Shown one piece after another: positions 43,028-56,518 of a stretch of DNA of 64,000 nucleotides. A program made the translations under genes and the position numbers. Every line of letters begins with the position of its first letter. Position 1 is the stretch's first letter. The DNA is from Siderastrea siderea (Eukaryota; Cnidaria; Anthozoa; Scleractinia; Rhizangiidae). The stretch is from positions 35,059,769-35,123,768 of the forward strand of contig OZ034975.1 in assembly GCA_964030785.1 (NCBI GenBank), read 5' to 3'. The notes beneath the pieces were generated by a model. It worked only from the letters and a program-made list of their open reading frames with translations. It searched no databases and was not told where the DNA came from.

Positions 43028-45179
43028 AGGCCGCGCGCATGGCCGAGAACCAGAACACAATACCTTTTCAACGTTAGAAATGAAAAGATTGGCTAAAGAA
43101 ACTCGACTGCCGGTCCCGAATGCCTATTTAGTGGAATATGAATGTCTTAGAGAGGAGAAATATGGATTGCTTTGGCCCGATGCTTTAATTGAACCAGCGT
43201 GAAGATCTGATTGCTGAGTTTCCCGGGTGAGTTTCTCGGAATTTTTCAATCATTTCACACAATATTACGCTATGGTACATTCGCTTTTCTTTCGAAGGAT
43301 CCCAATATCTCAACTCGCTTATTTCCAATTCCCCGTTATCTCGAACGAAGAGAAATTTGTCTTGGCTTTGGTCATTAATATAATATTTTAATTTCCAGTT
43401 ATTTACTTTTACGACGATAACGTGCTTTTCTCAACTTTGAAGGACACCAGTGTGTTTTGTTTTCACGGAGCAAAGTGTAGCCAGGCAAACGAGAAAACAG
43501 CTTTTAAAAGCGTACAATGAAGTAAAAGACGAAAACAAGTACCAGCAGGAATCGTCAAGATGTTAACTCATTGACTAACAAACGAATAACAAAACAGGAC
43601 ATGATTGATTGCCTCGTTCTTTTAAACTCTGAATCCAGTCATTGTTTACAATATCCTCGGCAAAACCCCTACCAAAATCCATGCAAGTAAAGAATCGATG
43701 AAAAAGCACATCCCCATTTATGAATCTACTGAAGTAGGTCTTAATGAATTGTTTGCTTGAATGTCAATAATTTTATTTGGCTTCACTTAAGCTCAAGACT
43801 TAACCTTATGTGTGAATTAATTTTGTTTATCACTTAATATTAGTTTCCAGAGGCGACTGCAATTTGCCATTTGGCGTCAACATAACTTTTGCTCTGGTCA
43901 TTCAAGTAGTCTTTTTAGTACTCTTTTGAGGAGATTTAAGTTCTTCTACATATATTTTGAATCGTGAATTTCCGTATAATTGATCCTCAGAACTTACATA
44001 GTGAATTCACAGAGACATAGAAATGGTGATCGATTGTTGCATAATTATGATTAAGTCAATTAACTTACAGTGCATATTCATGAATAGTGTATGGCAAATG
44101 GCAAAAGAAGAACACATTCACGGATGGATGCAAAAATTTCCAACAATGGGCACTTGTACGTCTCATGAAACATGTGGATCACAAAAGTAAAGCAAAGCAT
44201 AGCTTCAGCAACAACATTTTAAAGCTGGAAGTTACAATGCTAGCAAAGTGAATGACGACTCCCTTAATAATTGACATTGAGTATAATTACTATTCTGTTC
44301 ACCCATTCTTTCTGTTCATTAATTTCACATTGGTCAAAAATTGCATTGTGAATGCTTTAATAATGTATGTTACATACAATATTAGTTATTTTATGTTGTC
44401 AAAAGAAAAAAACAATAAGATTAATATTATTTTAAGGATGAAAGTAATTTGGCAGGCGCTCGTTCTCATGAATTTTGCACTCCAAGAACTGAAAATTTAC
44501 TTCAATTGATGAACTTAGAGTTCAGGAGGGGAAAGAAAAGAAAGATGCTACAAATGAAAGTCTAATTTATGTAAATTGTAACTACCGTGTAACGTTTGTT
44601 TGCAGTCCTCTATCAGGCATTTAAGCCTCGACTTTTCGTGGCCCTGGTCAGTTTTAAATCACCACTGGCGACTGGGCGACTGCCAATTTTTAGCCCTGAA
44701 TTTGTTTTTTTTTTTCACTGATCTTTTTTTCTGTTCTAGGTATGTATGCCAGCAGTGATCAGTGATGCAGTATTTTCTTACAGTGAAGGTACGTGGAAGA
44801 TATCAGTTATATAATTAGCCCAGCTTACGTATCTAACTGTTCAGTAAATTGAACTGGATTGAATGCAGTGATTGGGTTTTTTTTGGTTCGGTAATTGAAC
44901 ACAATAATTATTAACCAAAAATATGCCTACAACTGTGTTTGATTCCATTCAATTTCTGAACCCAGTCAAGCATAATTAAACAGTTTTAAAATCATTCAGA
45001 CAAATATATAGATTTAGCCAAGCCTAAAAGTGAAGCTACAATTTTTATTTGGCAATCCTATTCACAATGAAAAATAAAAATTGAACCAACGATAAAATTG
45101 AACCACAACATTTACATGAGTGTGCCATCAAGACTTCCATTTGGGCGGGCAATTAGAGCCTTTACATCTGGACTTTTAA
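43028..45179. other. Intergenic; no gene seen
   Basis: No domain recognised. A 44-codon ORF from about 43079 has no recognisable similarity. A copy of the dispersed tagatttagccaagcc motif lies at 45004-45038. Confidence 0.5.
45004..45038 (+). repeat. Dispersed motif tatatagatttagccaagcc
   Basis: Third copy; a fourth lies inverted at 51456-51485. Confidence 0.6.
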
Positions 45180-47799
45180 GGTGTTTCGATACATTTTTTT
45201 GGGACCATACATAACTTTTTTAATCTGCTCGTAGACAGCCTTCTCCTTGTCAGATCAACGTGAAATTTGCAATAATTGTTAGTTTTGGATTGGACTTAAG
45301 CGTGGTTTACATTTTGTGAAAATCGATATTTTTTATGACAACGATAAACAAAAATCCTCGAAAACAGTGAAATCAGATCCAGATTTCACTTCGAAAAGCA
45401 AATACCAACATCTCAAACTGTGGTGTACGGCAAACAAAATATACAAGAACAAAAGAATTCTGTATGTTTGTTTTGAAGTAAACCGCAAAAACATTTTTAA
45501 CCTTAATTTTTGCATAGTAATAGTAAATGCACCGAAAAATAATCACTGCTTTGATGAAATGCCTAAAAAATACTGTTAAAATGTGTCTTTTACCTACTAT
45601 TATACGCCTAGAAGTTTTGTTGAAACTGGTGTTCGCGATCTCGAGAACGAATTGTTTTTCTAAGATCATCGGCGTAATAACTTTGAGGTAATTTTTGAAC
45701 ATGAGCGCTTTTGCAAAAATCTTAAGAACGGCTCGATAGATTTTCTTAAAACATTAAACGCACGTGTTTGACGATGAGACCAATTTAAATAATGAGTTTT
45801 ATTAACATTGATTAAATGGAACACTTTTTAATTTAACGTTGAAGAGGACGTATGCACCGACGGAAAAGCTTGCGTTACAAATTCACAGTTGGCAAGTCAA
45901 TGCTAATATATTCAAAGTAATGCCCAATGCATTCCTCCGTGATTTTTACTTTTCGTTGTAATCTACAGTGCAACAAAGAACAAAGGAACCAAATAAAAAT
46001 CCGGAAGCAATGAATGACGCATTACTTTGAATATATTAGCATTTACTTGCCAACTGTGAATTTGTAACGCAAGCTTTTCCGTCGGTTCATACGTCCTCTT
46101 TAACGTTTAATCTAAAAGTGTTCCAGTGAATCAATGTTAATAAGACTCAATACTAAAACTGGTCACATCGTCAAGCACGCGTGTTTAATGTTTTAAGGCC
46201 TCGGGTGACAAGCTGCTCATGAATAAATTTATAAGGCAAAATTTTGGTGGAGGTCTTAAGCTAAAAAACGTCATATCTTGAACGTTTGGGAGCCAATTCC
46301 ATTGAAACTTAAGAGAGAGTTTGGGCAATAGTGGAAGTGCAACAAGGTTGTTTTTGGTTTGATAGATTGCGCTTCTTTGCGATGCTATGAGCTCCCAAAG
46401 TTAAGATTGTGTAAAACGCGACCCCTTGTCCAAGTTTTCTCCCTGTGGAGAAGACAACACTTCTTGATTTTACCACTCATCGATCAGTTAAAACCTCTAT
46501 TGTGTCACAACAAAAGCCGATTATAGGATTTTGAATTACATTGAAAGTTGTAAGCTTTTAACTGAATAAAATTGTCCTTGTTTAAATTTGAAGCCCTTGA
46601 TATTTTGTTTAAAAGCCTGTTTGAAAACAATCTACAATACACCTAGTTTGTTTGTGACAATCTACAATACACCTAGTTTGTCTGCCTCTTGTGTCTGTTC
46701 CGGAAATTCTATATCTGCGCTGTATTCTTGGACACAAAATTGGTGGTTTTAGGGCTTCCGAAGGCTTACCGAATAAACACGAATGTTTAAAGTAAGATTA
46801 TGCTAATTATGGAAATTAAATTCAAGCAGCTATTGTTCACTGCCGAGAAAAGAACAATACGGTGCAATTTAGAGATCACAAAATTTTGGATTGACGATAA
46901 TAAGCCTTTCCCAAGCTCTTTGTCAGCTATAAGGGGTATTTTTGTAGTTTTTGTTTTGTTTTGTTGGAAAACTTCTAAAAAGTTGCTATTAACGTTGGAA
47001 CGTACAAAAAGCCGGACTTCGACGGTTTTTTATTTAAAAATGCCTAAAATTTACAATTCCGTAGCACACAATTTAAAGCACGTGCAATTATTGATTCAGA
47101 AACTGAAAGTTTTACTGAAGAGCCTATTCATGAATATTTGGGCAATGTCCCTACCATTCGTCGCCCTTCGGGCATACGCTTTAAATAAATAAATACTGAC
47201 GATATAGTTTCTCACCCGGGGCCTTAAGAAAATCTATCGAGCCGTTCTTAAGATTTTTGCAAAAGCGCTCAAATTCAAAAATTACCTCAAAATTATTACC
47301 CCAGTGATCTTAGAAAAACAATTCATTCTCGAGATCGCGAACACCAGTCTCAAAAAACTTTCTAGGCGTAAAATAGTAAATAAAAGACACATTTTAACAG
47401 TATTTTCTAGGCATTTCATCAAAGCATTGATTATTTTTCGGGGCATTTACTATTACTATGCAAAAACTAAGGTTGAAAATGTTTTTGCGATTTACTTCAA
47501 AACAAACATACAGAATTCTTTTTTTTTCGTATATTTTGTTTGCCATACACCACAGTTTAAGTCGTTGGTATTTGCTTTTCAAAGTGAAATGTGGATCGCT
47601 CAAAATTTCAATTTTACTGTTTTCGAGGATTTTTGTTTATCGTTGTCATGGAAATAACGATTTTCACAAAATATAAACCACGCTAAAGTTCAATCCAAAA
47701 CTAACAAGTATTGCAAATTTCACATTGATCCGACAAGATAAGACTAAGTGCCGATTTTAAAAGTTAGGTATGGTCCCAAAAAAACTGTATCGAAACATC
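45180..47799. mobile_element. TTAA-flanked foldback element, arms about 750 bp
   Basis: The left arm 45180-45925 is repeated inverted as 46019-46196 plus 47224-47799, leaving a spacer of 94 bases (45926-46018). Both ends begin gRtgtttcgatac next to TTAA (45176-45179, 47800-47803). The right arm is interrupted by another TTAA element. No transposase is recognised; ORFs in the arms mirror each other and are not convincing genes. Confidence 0.75.
46197..47223. mobile_element. 1.03-kb TTAA element nested in the foldback arm
   Basis: Termini GGCCTCGGGTGA and (inverted) GGCCCCGGGTGA lie between duplicated TTAA (46193-46196 and 47224-47227). Removing it restores continuity of the right foldback arm, which proves it is an insertion. 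A local direct repeat (acaatctacaatacacctag) occurs at 46630 and 46659. A 130-codon ORF at 46800 has no recognised domain. Confidence 0.8.
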
Positions 47800-47803
47800 T
47801 TAA

Positions 47804-48967
47804 GGGGGGAGACTCTTAATCACCATATTGTTACTATGGAAAGTTCATCAGGAAGCATCACATCTTGGAAACCCTATTACTTCCAGAGATAAGCTGCTTG
47901 CCACGTTTGTTTTATGGGAAAGGTTTTCAAGATTTTCATGTCACAACTATATTCAGCATGTCACTTGACCTGAACAGAAAAATGCTAAAACTCAAACAGC
48001 ATACAGTTTTTGCTATTGTAAACATTGCGAACATTTAAAGATTACCAGGATGCAAAATTTGAAGCAACAGTTTCTAGAAATTCGCTTTATTATGAATATA
48101 ACAGTTATGATGGCACAAGCACATATCTTTCTACATTTTTGTGCTGTAGTCCTATTCTTTGTAAAAACAGTAATTGCATGCTTCGGATTGTAAAGAAGGG
48201 TGGGGCGATTCGCAAAAAAATCGGAACTTTACTAGTTTCCTCTTAGTTTTACTGATTTTCTTTTTAATGTGCGGTTGGGAACTGGCACTAGCTATGCACG
48301 CGCAATGTTCAATTGTGGAATTCAGATGTTCTTCCTTATTATTTCACCAATATAGCGGAACGAAATGCTGCAAAACAGCATATGACAAAATACCTGATCC
48401 ACAAAAATCCCTTAGCAACAATGCGAGATCTGTAATTAAGAATCTTCCTTCCTTAAGTTACAAAATCCTTTTTTCACGGTGATGTGAGATTTATTCTGGA
48501 TGGCTATATGGTTAATTGACTTAATGCAGAATGAATCAAATAGTTATACCATGTTTACATGATATACCGGTATGAACTCACCCAGGTATGACTCGCACTG
48601 TTACGAGATTTTGTGCTGTAATCATGTAACAAATACAGAGAAGCAAGAGGGAACTGGGGTGAACTTGTATCAGAACGAAAAGCATACAATGAACTGGTGT
48701 CATGCAAACACCCCCTCAGACTAAAGTTGAGCAGCTCTCAAGAATGTTTAACAACATCCTCAGATACCCAGGGGCAGTAAAACCCGGAATTCATTAAAGC
48801 AGTGTAAACTCAGACTGGTACAATTTTGTTTACATGAGACCAGTCTGAAAGTCAGACTGGCATAAGTATTTACATGAGACCAACCATCTCTAAAAACACA
48901 GTTTATCTTTTGTCCACTTGGAATGCTTCAATGCCACTTATTTAAATGTACATGCTCAAAACAAATA
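47804..48967. other. Intergenic; nothing recognised
   Basis: No coding or repeat structure I can support. Confidence 0.4.
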
Positions 48968-49409
48968 CCGTAAACTGCCTCTTATAAGCCCGCCGCTTAC
49001 AACCCCCCCCCGGCTATGGGCCCATCTACCTGTAAACAAAAAAATATATCCGGTCATAAGCCCCCCCCGCCCCCCCGGATATAAGCCCTCCTCTAGTTTT
49101 CCCTGTTTCCTTAATATTAAGCACTCTCACAGAAAACTGTTCCGGTTACGTTCGTGTTGTTGCAGTTTTGATTTTGTTGTTAAAATTGAAATGAATCGAT
49201 TTATTGTGACGTTTCAAAGGGTTAATTACAAACTGGTACGTTAAAAACGTATTTCCATCAACACTGCTGTGGCTCATTTCGAAACGTTTTTCTTATTCCG
49301 CTTATAAGCCCCCCCCCCCTTCCCGGATATAAGCCCCTTCATTTATAAGCCCACCCAAAACCCCTTATGAAGTTGTATAAGCCTAGGGCTTATAAGCGGC
49401 AGTTTACGG
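48968..49409. mobile_element. 442-bp MITE with CCGTAAACTGCC termini
   Basis: The left end (CCGTAAACTGCC then cttataagcc) and right end (gcttataagcGGCAGTTTACGG) are inverted copies. TA precedes the left end; the right flank is TG, so the TA duplication is decayed or absent. Internal cttataagcccc blocks repeat. Likely a pogo-type MITE. Confidence 0.6.
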
Positions 49410-49907
49410 TGTCTTAAAACATTTGGGCTAGTTTTTCATGCGAGCGTGCATGCTCAGTGCATGACGTGGCATGACATTGCCAATTTTGTGAATTGTGCGC
49501 GCAATATGGATGCGCAGAAAAAAATTGCGCAAATATCCTTAGAACCTCCCTAAAGCCATGGGATTACTTTTGGCAACTGAGATAATTAAACTCTGCTTTG
49601 TGTTCAATACAGGTTTTCATTCCATCAACCTGATGTCAGAAAAAATATGGCAGTTTATTGTAAGGCTTTGGTTAATAAATTTGTACTCTTAGCTACATGT
49701 ATGTTCCCAGGCAGATATTATCAATTGAAATAAAAAATTTGAAGAGCAGTTTTGAAATAAGGTTTTATATTTTTTGTCTTTTTCTGCAAATTTTGATGTT
49801 GCTGATTAGTTTGACTGTACCCACATACACCTTATGTTCCCTCAGTAACACATCCATACACCAGTAGCATTTATTTGGGAGTAACCCTACTTCCCCCCCC
49901 CCCCCCT

Positions 49908-49939
<32 letters not shown>

Positions 49940-51382
49940 CTGACTTCCCAGGAATAATGATTCAGACTTATCTGATTGAATTCAGCTGACAGGGAGAGCT
50001 ATTTCAAATGATGGTTTCGCGACAGTCTGATCCCCTCTGGTCAGTTCATTACATGACAGGTTTCTGACTATCCTGAAATGATTTATGAAGAGGCCTTTCT
50101 TTTTCTTTCTCTTTGCTACCAGATTATGACAATCAGTAACATTGCTCACTGGTGACATTAGATGCAGTGTAAAGGCTAGCGATCAACCCAAGAACAAATT
50201 AAACCGCAAGATTTACTACCATCACGGTCAGGGGTAGTAACATAGTGAGTCATATTCTGGGCATCAAATAAAGTCACTAGTGGTTACTGGACCATTTGTT
50301 ATTCGCATTGGCAACACAGATAGTCACAAATTTTTAATTGACTGATTGACCGATTTATCAACTAAGTGGTTGAGTGGTTGATTCATGACTGATGGATACT
50401 TAAAGAGATTAATTTTAATATAATAGTCCCTGGGTATCAATAAGAGTAAACAAGGTACATCATTATTCCATTAGAGCATCAGTTTATCATAGAAGGAGGA
50501 AACACTTACATGAGAGTATGAGGGTATATTGCACTGTAGTGTCCCGGTTTCAAATCACTCATTGAATAAATCATTTAAAATGATAGGCAAATATTGTAGT
50601 GGAAGGATAAATATCATTCAGTGGTTTACAGATAATGGTCAAGGACATTTTACCGGTACTCATTGCTCGCATTTTCCCTCGCTCTATACTACACAACTTA
50701 TCTGTCAAACCATTGAATAAGGTGAGGGTACTTTTCAATTAGTACCTTGTCTATACAATTTGACAACTCTGCAAAAATGTAAATAAATTAAACCGTAGAC
50801 TTGTGGCAGAGAAAAGGCCGAGGTAAGGTGAACAAAAATAATTATTGTGAACAATAATTAAGTTTACAACCTAAAACTGGGGCTTATTTAGAATTTTGTA
50901 AAACAAGTTCATACCTGCAATCCGTCCCGATTTAATGGAAATTGTCCCGATTTTTGAGTTTCAAAACCCAAAAAAATCTGGACATTCCGATTTTCAAGAA
51001 AAAAAAGACAATTTGGCACTGGGTTGTTTAAGATTGGTCTTCAATGACTCTTCTACATCCTATTGTTTTGTGCAATACATCTGGTGCTTGAGGCCACTAA
51101 ACAAATGCTGAGAATTCTAATGCTAAGCCAGTACAGTACAGGCAATATTTTAAAAAATTAATGCAAAAACCCTAGAGCATCCTAGACCCTGCTCACTGTT
51201 GTGGGGCAGTGGGAGGAGGGGGGGGGGGGGCAGGAGACTTTCCCAGGACTGGGGTAAGTATGGTGGCGGGTTGTCCCTATTTCTGAATTTATAAGGCTGG
51301 CAGGTATGCAGATTCTAATTTGATGAGAGGTGTATTTACTAATAATTAACTAAAAATAATATTGCTGCCAGGTACTACTTGA

Positions 51383-51428
<46 letters not shown>

Positions 51429-51595
51429 ATAAATAATAATAAATAAACATTGGAGTTTAAGGCTTGGCTCAATCTATATATTATAACAGTCATTTTACCC
51501 GTGATTTTAAGGCTGTTGATATGTCCACGCGTTCCACGCGAATAACGGATGCGTTGAGGGGTTGAATTTCAATGCATCCGCTTACAAAACGTTGT
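49410..51595. other. Intergenic with microsatellites
   Basis: Poly-C then (CA)n at 49893-49938, a G run near 51218, (AAT)n at 51384-51446, and the dispersed motif (minus) at 51456-51485. No gene recognised. Confidence 0.6.
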
Positions 51596-51599
51596 AAGA

Positions 51600-51800
51600 A
51601 ATCATAAATTAGTTATTTATTAAAATTGATTATGATCAATAAAATCGATTAAAATTGATACAATCAGGTGGAGGAGAATTGTGAGTATCGATTTTCATCG
51701 ATTAATGGAACCAATCAATAATAATCGATTAATTTTTATCGATTATATCGATTATATTGTTTGCTTTCGGATGATCGATTTTCATCGATTGGACACACCC
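51600..51800. repeat. ATCGAT-rich element, copy 2
   Basis: Same word composition as 28252-28440, including the shared stretch ttgtgagtatcgattttcat. It ends tttcatcgattggacacaccc, the complement of the start of copy 1. Confidence 0.6.
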
Positions 51801-52950
51801 GGATTTACTTTTGGGCAGCAAAAAAACTTTCCTTTTTCTTGCGTGCGTGCACACAGGAATATAATGTTTGTAGACACTTCAGGTCTGTTCAGTGGTGACC
51901 GGTTAAGCAATGTCTTGAATTTTACCTCTCCATTAAAAATTCAGATATCTGGCAACCGAATGGATTTCAAAACTGAAATCCAAAAACATATTCCGTACAA
52001 AAAAAAAGCGAAAAAATATAACAAGCAAGCCAAGCCAAGACCGGTTGCATAAACTACTACCTATGTTTCGGGTGATTTATACAACCAGACGCTCACGGTG
52101 TTAAATTTTCTTAGAAAAAGTCACAAGTTGAGTTTTTGAGAGACGTTAGAAAGGTATGGCTGACAATATTATTGCTTCACTTAACATAAAACTCGCTTTG
52201 TATTAATCATTGAAACCGGAGAAAACACACTTTAGTCTCAGGACAATTGGGTAAAGGCCTCCTTGAGCACGCACTTTGTGATTAGTATTTCTTCAAAAAG
52301 TAAGTTTTTTCCAGGGAATTTATTTGGCGTTCTTTTCCGAATTGGGACTGGCATTTACTGTGCTATATTTCAAGTCCCAGCTGTTGCGCTAGCCTATCTA
52401 CCTACACGGCAGTATTGGCCAGCAATTGACGGTGTCATTGAAATAGAGATAGAAAAGTACTTTTCTTGTGTCTACCCTATTTAACTGGGATAATCATCCT
52501 ATCCTTCCCATTTGTTTGTAGTTGAAGTTATGGCATTCTGCTGTACGAGATTCTCACTGTAGGTAAGTTGTAGCTGTTTTATGTCATCGTTGCTTTACTC
52601 CAGCATTTATTTTAAGCTTTTTTTTGCCACGAATAAATAATATAAAGGTTCAGTGTTTGTCTTATGTACGCTAAATTTAAACCACCATGCTTAATAAAAG
52701 CAAAATTCGTGCCATCTAGGTGGATCTCCATATCCGGATATAAATGCTCGACAAATCGCCCAGAAACTTCAAGAAGGGTACAGAATGCCAAAGCCGAGAC
52801 ACGTGGATGAAAAACTGTGAGTAAATTTCTATTTTTTTTCTATTTGTTTCTTATTAGTATTTGGCAAAACATATTGCAAACTTCAGTGTCATTGTTGTCG
52901 CCTGGTTGACGTGTTGGTGACATGGCATCATCTTTTTCATAGTGTATTAA

Positions 52951-53691
52951 GTAACTGACCTGAGCTGATGGTAATGGAGAATTGAATCGTGTTCGTGATA
53001 AAATTGTGACAAACACAAGAAAGAAGTTGTGCTGATCAGATTTTTGTTAGGGAAAAATGTACGAGAATGTAGGATGTGGCCAGGGGTTGGTTAGCTGCCT
53101 ACACGTATTTAAGCCGTTTATCACTTTTTTATATGAAAGTTAGAATTACCAAACTTGGTGACCTTTCTTTAAAGTTCAGCTAGGAACAATTTGTAGCAAC
53201 ATATAAATGTTGGAATTATATGAAGATCATCGCAGTGAAGGTGTTTCAACTTAAGCAGTTGAAAAGAAGAAACCTGAAAAAAATATTCAGGCTTGAACGG
53301 GAATCGAACCCATGACCTCTGCGATACCACAGTTGAAATATATGATTGTTTCTTATATTCATGTTCATATAAATGTTGATAGCTTTTTTGCAGAAATGTA
53401 AAATTCCTCGTTTTGAAAATAAATAATATTTTGGATCATTTTTGAAGTCGTTTATATTACTTTTATCAATTATGGTACCTTTCGGAGGTTTGAAAAAGAT
53501 GGCAGATCCAAGATAACTTCCGTTTGAGAACATAATGCAATTCTTACGTCATTTTACGTCATTAGCTCAAGTTGTGCACGTCCAAAAAAAAATTAGACGT
53601 GCAATCCACCCTCTGAGTTTGGGGTTGATGGAATCCATCCCTTGGTCCCAGAAAACCAAAAAGGAAAGAAACTAAAACGGTCTGAATGGGG
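52951..53691. mobile_element. TTAA-flanked MITE, copy 2 (in the pseudogene intron)
   Basis: Orthologous in position to 18201-18734. The right end ggtctgaatgggg then ttaa (53692-53695) is the complement of the left end at 63552-63568. It carries a later SINE insertion. Confidence 0.6.
53265..53339 (-). repeat. tRNA-derived SINE fragment, minus strand
   Basis: Minus strand has gaggtcatgggttcgattcccgttcaagcctg, a B-box/T-arm head. It is flanked by the direct repeat cagttgaaa (53256-53264 and 53340-53348). Absent from the paralogous kinase intron. Confidence 0.65.
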
Positions 53692-54565
53692 TTAACTGTT
53701 TGCCTTTGGCGAAATTATGAGCCATATGAAAACTTGAATGTTACTAAACAGACGTCAGTGAAATAATCTTGTCACATTTTTGTTTTTGTGTAACTTCATG
53801 TTCTCCTTCTGATCTCAGAAGTCGACTCTTATCCACAATTGACAGCAGTTACAAGAAATGTTACCTCTGCAGCGGCCTAAGAGATGACTAATAATCAAAA
53901 GAACCTGATTAGTTCCCTAATCCAGTGTTGTTTGGCCGATTTTTTAAATTATCTCTACCACAAACAGTAACACCATTATCGAAAATGTTCGACTTGTTGT
54001 TAATTAATCAATAACGACAACTTTATAAGGTATTAGATATCAGATCATGATGAAATGTTGGGAAGAAAACCCAAATGACCGCCCTACTTTTGAGAAACTA
54101 AGGAAAACGATGAAAGATACGGAGAGAAACCACAAGGCAAATATAAGGTGATCAATTTGAAGAAAGTATGTGTTTATTTCAGGAAAAGCAGTATGATATA
54201 ACTCATTCTTGTGTAACAAGAATTGTAAAATATAAGAAAAAGTTGTGTAACTGTCGATTGGTTAAGGGAGGAATTTCTGCCAATTTTGTTTCCGAGTACT
54301 TGAATAATTGAATTATTCAAGAGGCATCTTTTACGTCGATGATAGTATTCCATTATTCATATCCAATACCCTTCAAACTGAATACATCTTTACCCAGTTT
54401 TAGTTAATTTGATTGGAACATAACCTTGTTTTCTCATGCTTTGGTGAAACGAAGTCCATACTCGCCATAATCGACACGAGATGCCACTGGAGCTACAATA
54501 AAAGACTCAGAATCAGATACAAGTAGACTGTTCTTGTCAGCTCAACCCTTTAAAGTAACTGAAAC

Positions 54566-55957
54566 GTCTGCTGTAGCGTATCTCTTAGCCGACAGCTGTA
54601 GCGATCTCTTAGCCGACACTCAGTCTGGTTTTAGACCTCGGCACTCAACTCAAACTGCCCTTCTGGAAGCTACTAATGAGTGGTACCTAAACATAGACAA
54701 TGGTCTCATAAATGGGGTTCTATTTCTCGATCTCAAAAAAGCTTTCGACACTGTAGATCACTGGATCTTACTACAGAAACTTCAACTTTATGGGGTGGAT
54801 TCCCACGCTTTAATGTGGTTTAAGTCATACTTAACTGACCGTAAACAGAAAACATTTGTAAACGGCCAGATGTCAGACTTTTGCCCCATTATTTGTGGTG
54901 TCCCACAGGGATCGATCCTGGGACCTCTGTTGTTCTTAATCTACATAAATGACCTCCCCGCGTGCCACCTACACTCTGTGCCAAGAATGTACGCCGACGA
55001 CACAAGTCTTACTCTAAGCTCGAGTGATCCAGTCGATTTACAATCCAAATTAAATCATGACTTAGCTCAGATTCAGACCTGGCTACAAGCTAATAAACTT
55101 AGTCTTAATGTCAAAAAAACCAAATTTTCTATTATTGGTAGCCATAACAAGTTGGCTAATTTAAACCATCAGTTTGATGTAAAAATCAATGAACACTATC
55201 TAGAAAGAGCTAAAACCTACAAATATCTTGGCATTGATTTGGATGAGAGCTTATCGTGGAACTCCCATATTGACAGTGTTGTCAAAAAAGCGTCTGCCGG
55301 CCTCGGGGCTATCAAACGCGTCAGGAACTTAGTTCCCCGTGAAACCCTAATAACTATCTCTAAAGCTCTCGTCCAACCGTACTTTGATTATTGTAGCTCG
55401 GTATGGGGCAGCATAGGTGTGTGCCAGTCTGAGAGGCTCAAAAAACTCCAAAATAGGGCTGCACGTTTAATCACCTTCTCAGACCTAAATGTTAGATCTT
55501 CAATTTTACTCGGTGACCTCGGTTAGGACTGTCTGGAGCGAAGGCGTTCAAAGCAACTAGCGATTAATCTGTTTAAGGCTCTCCACAATCTTTCTCCGAT
55601 TCGTTTAACAAGCATCTTTAAAACTACATCCAGTGTTCACTCACATAACCTACGAAATTCAAAATATAACCTCTTTGTCCCTAGACCGAGCACTGAAGCA
55701 GGACAACGAAGCTTCCAATATCGTGGTTCTGTTCTCTGGAACAGCTTGCCTTTGAGCGCTAAGACACAGCCCACTCTCGGCTCTTTTAAATCGTCTCTAT
55801 GTCATTAAATAATAGTTAATAAAGATGATCTTGTACAGATAGGTAATTTAGTTGGATATTTTAATTAGTTAATTGATTAATTTAGACACGGCTCGATGGA
55901 AGAGCATGTAAGATGAATGGATTCTGTGTATAAATAAAGTTTTACCTACCTACCTAC
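54566..55957 (+). mobile_element. 5'-truncated non-LTR retrotransposon (CR1/Jockey group)
   Basis: Inserted in the pseudogene's last intron; the paralogous site near 19540 is empty. It ends with ataaagtttta and a (TACC)n tail at 55943-55957. The 5' end starts with a 25-bp tandem duplication (ctgtagcg...tctcttagccgaca). Confidence 0.8.
54570..55808 (+). pseudogene. Non-LTR reverse transcriptase, truncated, one nonsense codon
   Basis: From QSGFRPRHSTQTAL onward the RT palm is clear: VLFLDLKKAFDTVDH, GVPQGSILGPLLFLIYINDL and the catalytic MYADDTSL at about 54986-55006. The thumb/connection region with WNSHI and LVQPYFDYCSSVWG follows. A TAG at 55524-55526 interrupts the frame, which otherwise continues to TAA at 55806. 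The endonuclease and first ORF are missing. CR1/Jockey-group placement rests on these motifs and the short tail repeat. Confidence 0.85.
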
Positions 55958-56166
55958 TATCCACAAGTCCCTGTTGACGTATTATCTGCTTTTTTTAATC
56001 TACAGACGTATGTCAACCTCAACAAGTACGACAACGGCCTGTACGCTAACATCACCGACCTGACAGCAGAGTAGCTGTTCATTTGAGCCGGTACCAACCG
56101 CATTTTTTTTTTCAACAATATCATTTTATGGTAGTTCGCAATGACCCAGCCATTGCAAACGGTAAA

Positions 56167-56518
56167 GTCTAGATTCCATAGCTCAAAAGGAGGTCGTTCC
56201 CAGGTTTCGCAGTATGTCCAATCTAGTAATTACTTATCGTTCTAGTACTGACGGGGTTAAGCACGGACTCGAAATGGATAGCTTTTATTATTTGTTATGG
56301 TAACACTGTATTTGTATAGTTAAAATTTCATTTTTCAGCAACTAGGAATTGTTGGTGTTGCGGATATGGACACCAGTTATGAAGCTGACGACCCGAGTTC
56401 GATACCCATTCTGTCCTGTTTTTTTTCCTTCTTTTTTTATTATGTGTGGAATGAATTTTTCTCAATGTAAATTAAGTTAAAGAGAATGACCTCCTTTGGA
56501 CCTTAATGCAATCTAGAC
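56167..56518. mobile_element. 352-bp inverted-repeat element with tRNA-like box
   Basis: The ends gtctagatt...caaaaggaggtc and the inverted gacctcctttgg...aatctagac match over about 35 bases. The site is absent from the paralogous 3' flank near 19735. Inside, near 56385-56415, gacccgagttcgataccc looks like a tRNA B box. No clear target duplication. Confidence 0.55.

Larger units (their letters stand above)
52522..56074 (+). pseudogene. Pseudogene fragment of the receptor tyrosine kinase C-lobe
   Basis: Four exons match the last four of the kinase gene: 52522-52562, 52720-52816, 54037-54136 and 56006-56074. The invariant tryptophan codon of DVWSYG is TGA (52523-52525). The third exon has lost its GT donor (gc at 54137-54138). 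A LINE lies in the last intron. Everything N-terminal to helix F is missing, so no kinase can be made. The tail keeps YVNL, and the second motif has become YANI. Confidence 0.88.

Noticed and set aside
45316..45702. ORFs in the foldback arms
   Set aside because: They mirror each other through the inverted repeat and have no known motif.
46800..47192. 130-codon ORF in the nested TTAA element
   Set aside because: No recognisable domain and very A+T-rich; not supportable as a transposase.
51681..52052. 123-codon ORF
   Set aside because: Mostly translation of atcgat repeats; no domain.
52263..52484. 73-codon ORF upstream of the pseudogene exons
   Set aside because: The paralogous stretch 17440-17690 does not keep the frame, so it is intron sequence.
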